This document shows positions 42,301-42,853 of a stretch of 42,853 bases of DNA, one piece after another; within the stretch, counting starts at the first letter, position 1; each line of letters begins with the position of its first letter. The position numbers were made by a program, and so were the translations under genes. The stretch comes from Bacillota bacterium (lineage in GTDB: Bacteria; Bacillota; Clostridia; Oscillospirales; Oscillospiraceae), in the NCBI GenBank assembly GCA_023402075.1, contig JAEXCS010000005.1:1-42853 (forward strand). The letters run 5' to 3'. Below the pieces are notes generated by a model. It had not been told where the DNA came from and made no database searches. It was given only the letters and a program-made list of their open reading frames with translations.

Positions 42301-42853
42301 ATTGAGATCGACCTCCAGAAGCTGACCGTTTCCCTGCCGGACGGACCTCATGCCTATGTCCTGAAATTCACAACCTCGGTTTTGGGTCAGATTTCCCCTC
42401 TTACGAATACAGTTTTCTTCAAAGGCTCCAACACTTCACCTCAGGCGAAGGATGATATCGTCGGAATCAACGTGGTCGACCCCTATGCAAACGGCGGTTC
42501 CGGCTCCTATGTGCTGAAAGTATCGAAGATTGATGAAAATGGAGATCCTTTGAACGGCGTCAAGCTTCAGCTTGTGTCTGCTAAGGGAGACTTCCAGTAC
42601 AAATCCGGTGTGGACAGAGCGCCATTCGGAGAAACCGGCGCTACGCAGACCCTAAGTGACAGCACCCCTACCGCCCACACAATTCAGGAAAACGGCGTGA
42701 TTGTTTTCGATAAGCTTCCCCCCTGGACGTTCTATGTGAGAGAATTGGAACCCGCTCCCGGCTATCTGCTGGTAGAAGGAAATTTTGGCGGCGTAAAGCC
42801 CACCCAGCTGAGCGGCATTACCTTTGCGGGTGCTCCGAATGACTCGATTACAA
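39346..42853 (+). CDS. Large surface adhesin with isopeptide-type repeats (partial, runs off the right edge)
   Basis: The frame is open from ATG 39346 (AAGGAG eight bases upstream) to the end: 1169 codons without a stop. A signal peptide ends near LVQAAEA (about 30-35). An SDR-like Ig adhesin region follows (about 90-235; NNVKAGETIQLQYGF, HPGDYFEIDIPKSI). About five related blocks start near residues 245 (AKSHDYDPSTNEITWTVE), 386, 557, 745 and 893 (DKSHDYGSGKD...DTITWTVAL). Each has a Lys-containing first strand, a TW-V strand and usually a DTLP-like segment, like the D2/DUF11-type domains of Gram-positive adhesins and pilins. A CnaB/SpaA-type domain starts near 1055 (VLKVSKIDENGDPLNGVKL; FYVRELEPAPGYLL) and probably forms a Lys-Asn bond. 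The sorting signal would lie beyond the window. The adjacent sortase is the likely anchor enzyme. Confidence 0.9.
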   Translation, partial: MRVRNTRARKGKAFSLLMAVLLAMQLLPLNLVQAAEADASAEGAKTPQAEALFLDEIPRALTMDDDFFIHDREGNSTDTFETANIHGNAKSFLKLNDIEITGDSPVELNNVKAGETIQLQYGFHISNEKYDDVHPGDYFEIDIPKSIVFAPDAVIRGEIKSGETVFATWAIDTSNNKAIVTIADDYDDLTSDIYGYFGFTGTFAYLPSDNDDGETSQIQFGSETITIKRTPGNQDGTPPVASTVAKSHDYDPSTNEITWTVEITPPADVTDPDEIANYDYGGYTMVDQLTGAHTYENGSFEVLGLGTGGGFAAPDPSATYNPTGKTITYTFPTGTKGPQTVHYKTMPAISPGTASNKFENEVKLSKGSYPNLGSAKDSFEMKNFFGKAAGTDIIVDGNNRYVEWKVTVTLPKSGTGAYTFPDLKLIDTLPTDGVQHHFVPSGTAGGKNLAPKLGTDEKEVVESSVPNLITDGDKGKFYMHGKELVYLFTDTEATTNSNNTTKTMVLTYYTKIDSWDVSSGSNDSIKAENKAKVEWNWGPSSPWGTGSGNNADIGEIIVGKEIIKQGASIRKEAGDTVNFDHSSNEANKGDYLKWTITVNERLRTDMGNAPNTVSITDFIPVTDQDLHKLVIDADHPLTVTEKGSPEVVKKFTSESGSDPDLGTLSDVSDTGFTFTFSKYGSDFNKKYTVTFYTKLTDTALSEMYQNKASGATSDITKSFKNEATLTPGVLPALTVNATQTYNLEMLSKSGSYNYAKRELVWKMVVNRNRLDMTNAVVTDTLPENTRLNPESGDAIKVKVNGGSEEKTLAELNIDFASTPAGESTPASFTLTWPTGDSNKTSDMYEIFITTHVEEKAVLSQGAKTFENNATLNIGEHTGAFEAKSTKTINNDIVDKSHDYGSGKDAEGNDKDTITWTVALNKAKIDLQDAKAEDTLNNSLSLIPDSIELYRASINPSNGNLTLDGAALTKVPGSTPTVTLGENEYGIEIDLQKLTVSLPDGPHAYVLKFTTSVLGQISPLTNTVFFKGSNTSPQAKDDIVGINVVDPYANGGSGSYVLKVSKIDENGDPLNGVKLQLVSAKGDFQYKSGVDRAPFGETGATQTLSDSTPTAHTIQENGVIVFDKLPPWTFYVRELEPAPGYLLVEGNFGGVKPTQLSGITFAGAPNDSIT

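Noticed and set aside
1..42853. tRNA or rRNA genes, CRISPR arrays, insertion sequences, phage genes
   Set aside because: No tRNA T-loop pattern, spaced direct repeats, transposase or integrase motifs were seen while reading both strands.

Overview
The window is a chromosomal segment of a Gram-positive Clostridia bacterium, most likely from the Oscillospiraceae/Ruminococcaceae side. This is inferred from PolC-type DNA polymerase III, an alaS T-box leader, a glmS ribozyme, a c-di-GMP-I riboswitch, strong AGGAGG ribosome binding sites, the gene order tig-clpP-clpX-lon-ysxC, and small Clostridia families (DUF951, DUF4250, DUF4363). I saw no tRNA or rRNA gene, CRISPR array, transposase or phage gene.

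Layout. 1-300: two tandem consensus promoters on the minus strand read out of the left edge, as in front of a highly expressed (possibly rRNA) unit, next to the promoter of an AEC transporter. 1276-5770: glmS with its self-cleaving ribozyme, a DUF421-DUF4363 pair and nth. 5768-16260 (minus): a biosynthesis operon pyrH-frr-uppS-cdsA-dxr-rseP-ispG-polC, which joins mRNA/ribosome turnover, the undecaprenyl and MEP isoprenoid routes, phospholipid synthesis, site-2 proteolysis and replication. 16282-23133 (minus): the protein quality-control cluster tig-clpP-clpX-lon-ysxC. 23219-28151 (minus): lepB-rbgA-rnhB-yraN-thrC-metallophosphoesterase behind a consensus promoter. 28152-28382: a gene-free GC-rich structured stretch with a plus-strand terminator, a candidate small RNA. 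28383-32262 (minus): DUF951, a 30-residue membrane peptide, then T-box-alaS-DUF4250-HIT. 32358-34630: an S1-domain protein and rarA, overlapping tail to tail.

34663-42853 is the accessory, environment-facing part. It holds a chemoreceptor, a small XRE repressor with a palindrome at its own promoter, a secreted CAP-domain protein behind a c-di-GMP-I riboswitch plus terminator, a class C/D-like sortase, and a divergent, very large surface protein that runs off the right edge with at least 1169 residues. The surface protein has a signal peptide, an SDR-like Ig region, about five adhesin repeats and a CnaB-type domain. The sortase beside it probably anchors it. The riboswitch links the neighbourhood to the motile/sessile second messenger. 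This surface locus is the most interesting part of the window.

How the genes work together. Most genes are core housekeeping, and their control is visible in RNA: glucosamine-6-phosphate acts on glmS, uncharged tRNA-Ala on alaS, and c-di-GMP on the CAP gene. All product calls come from reading motifs by eye; no database search was run.
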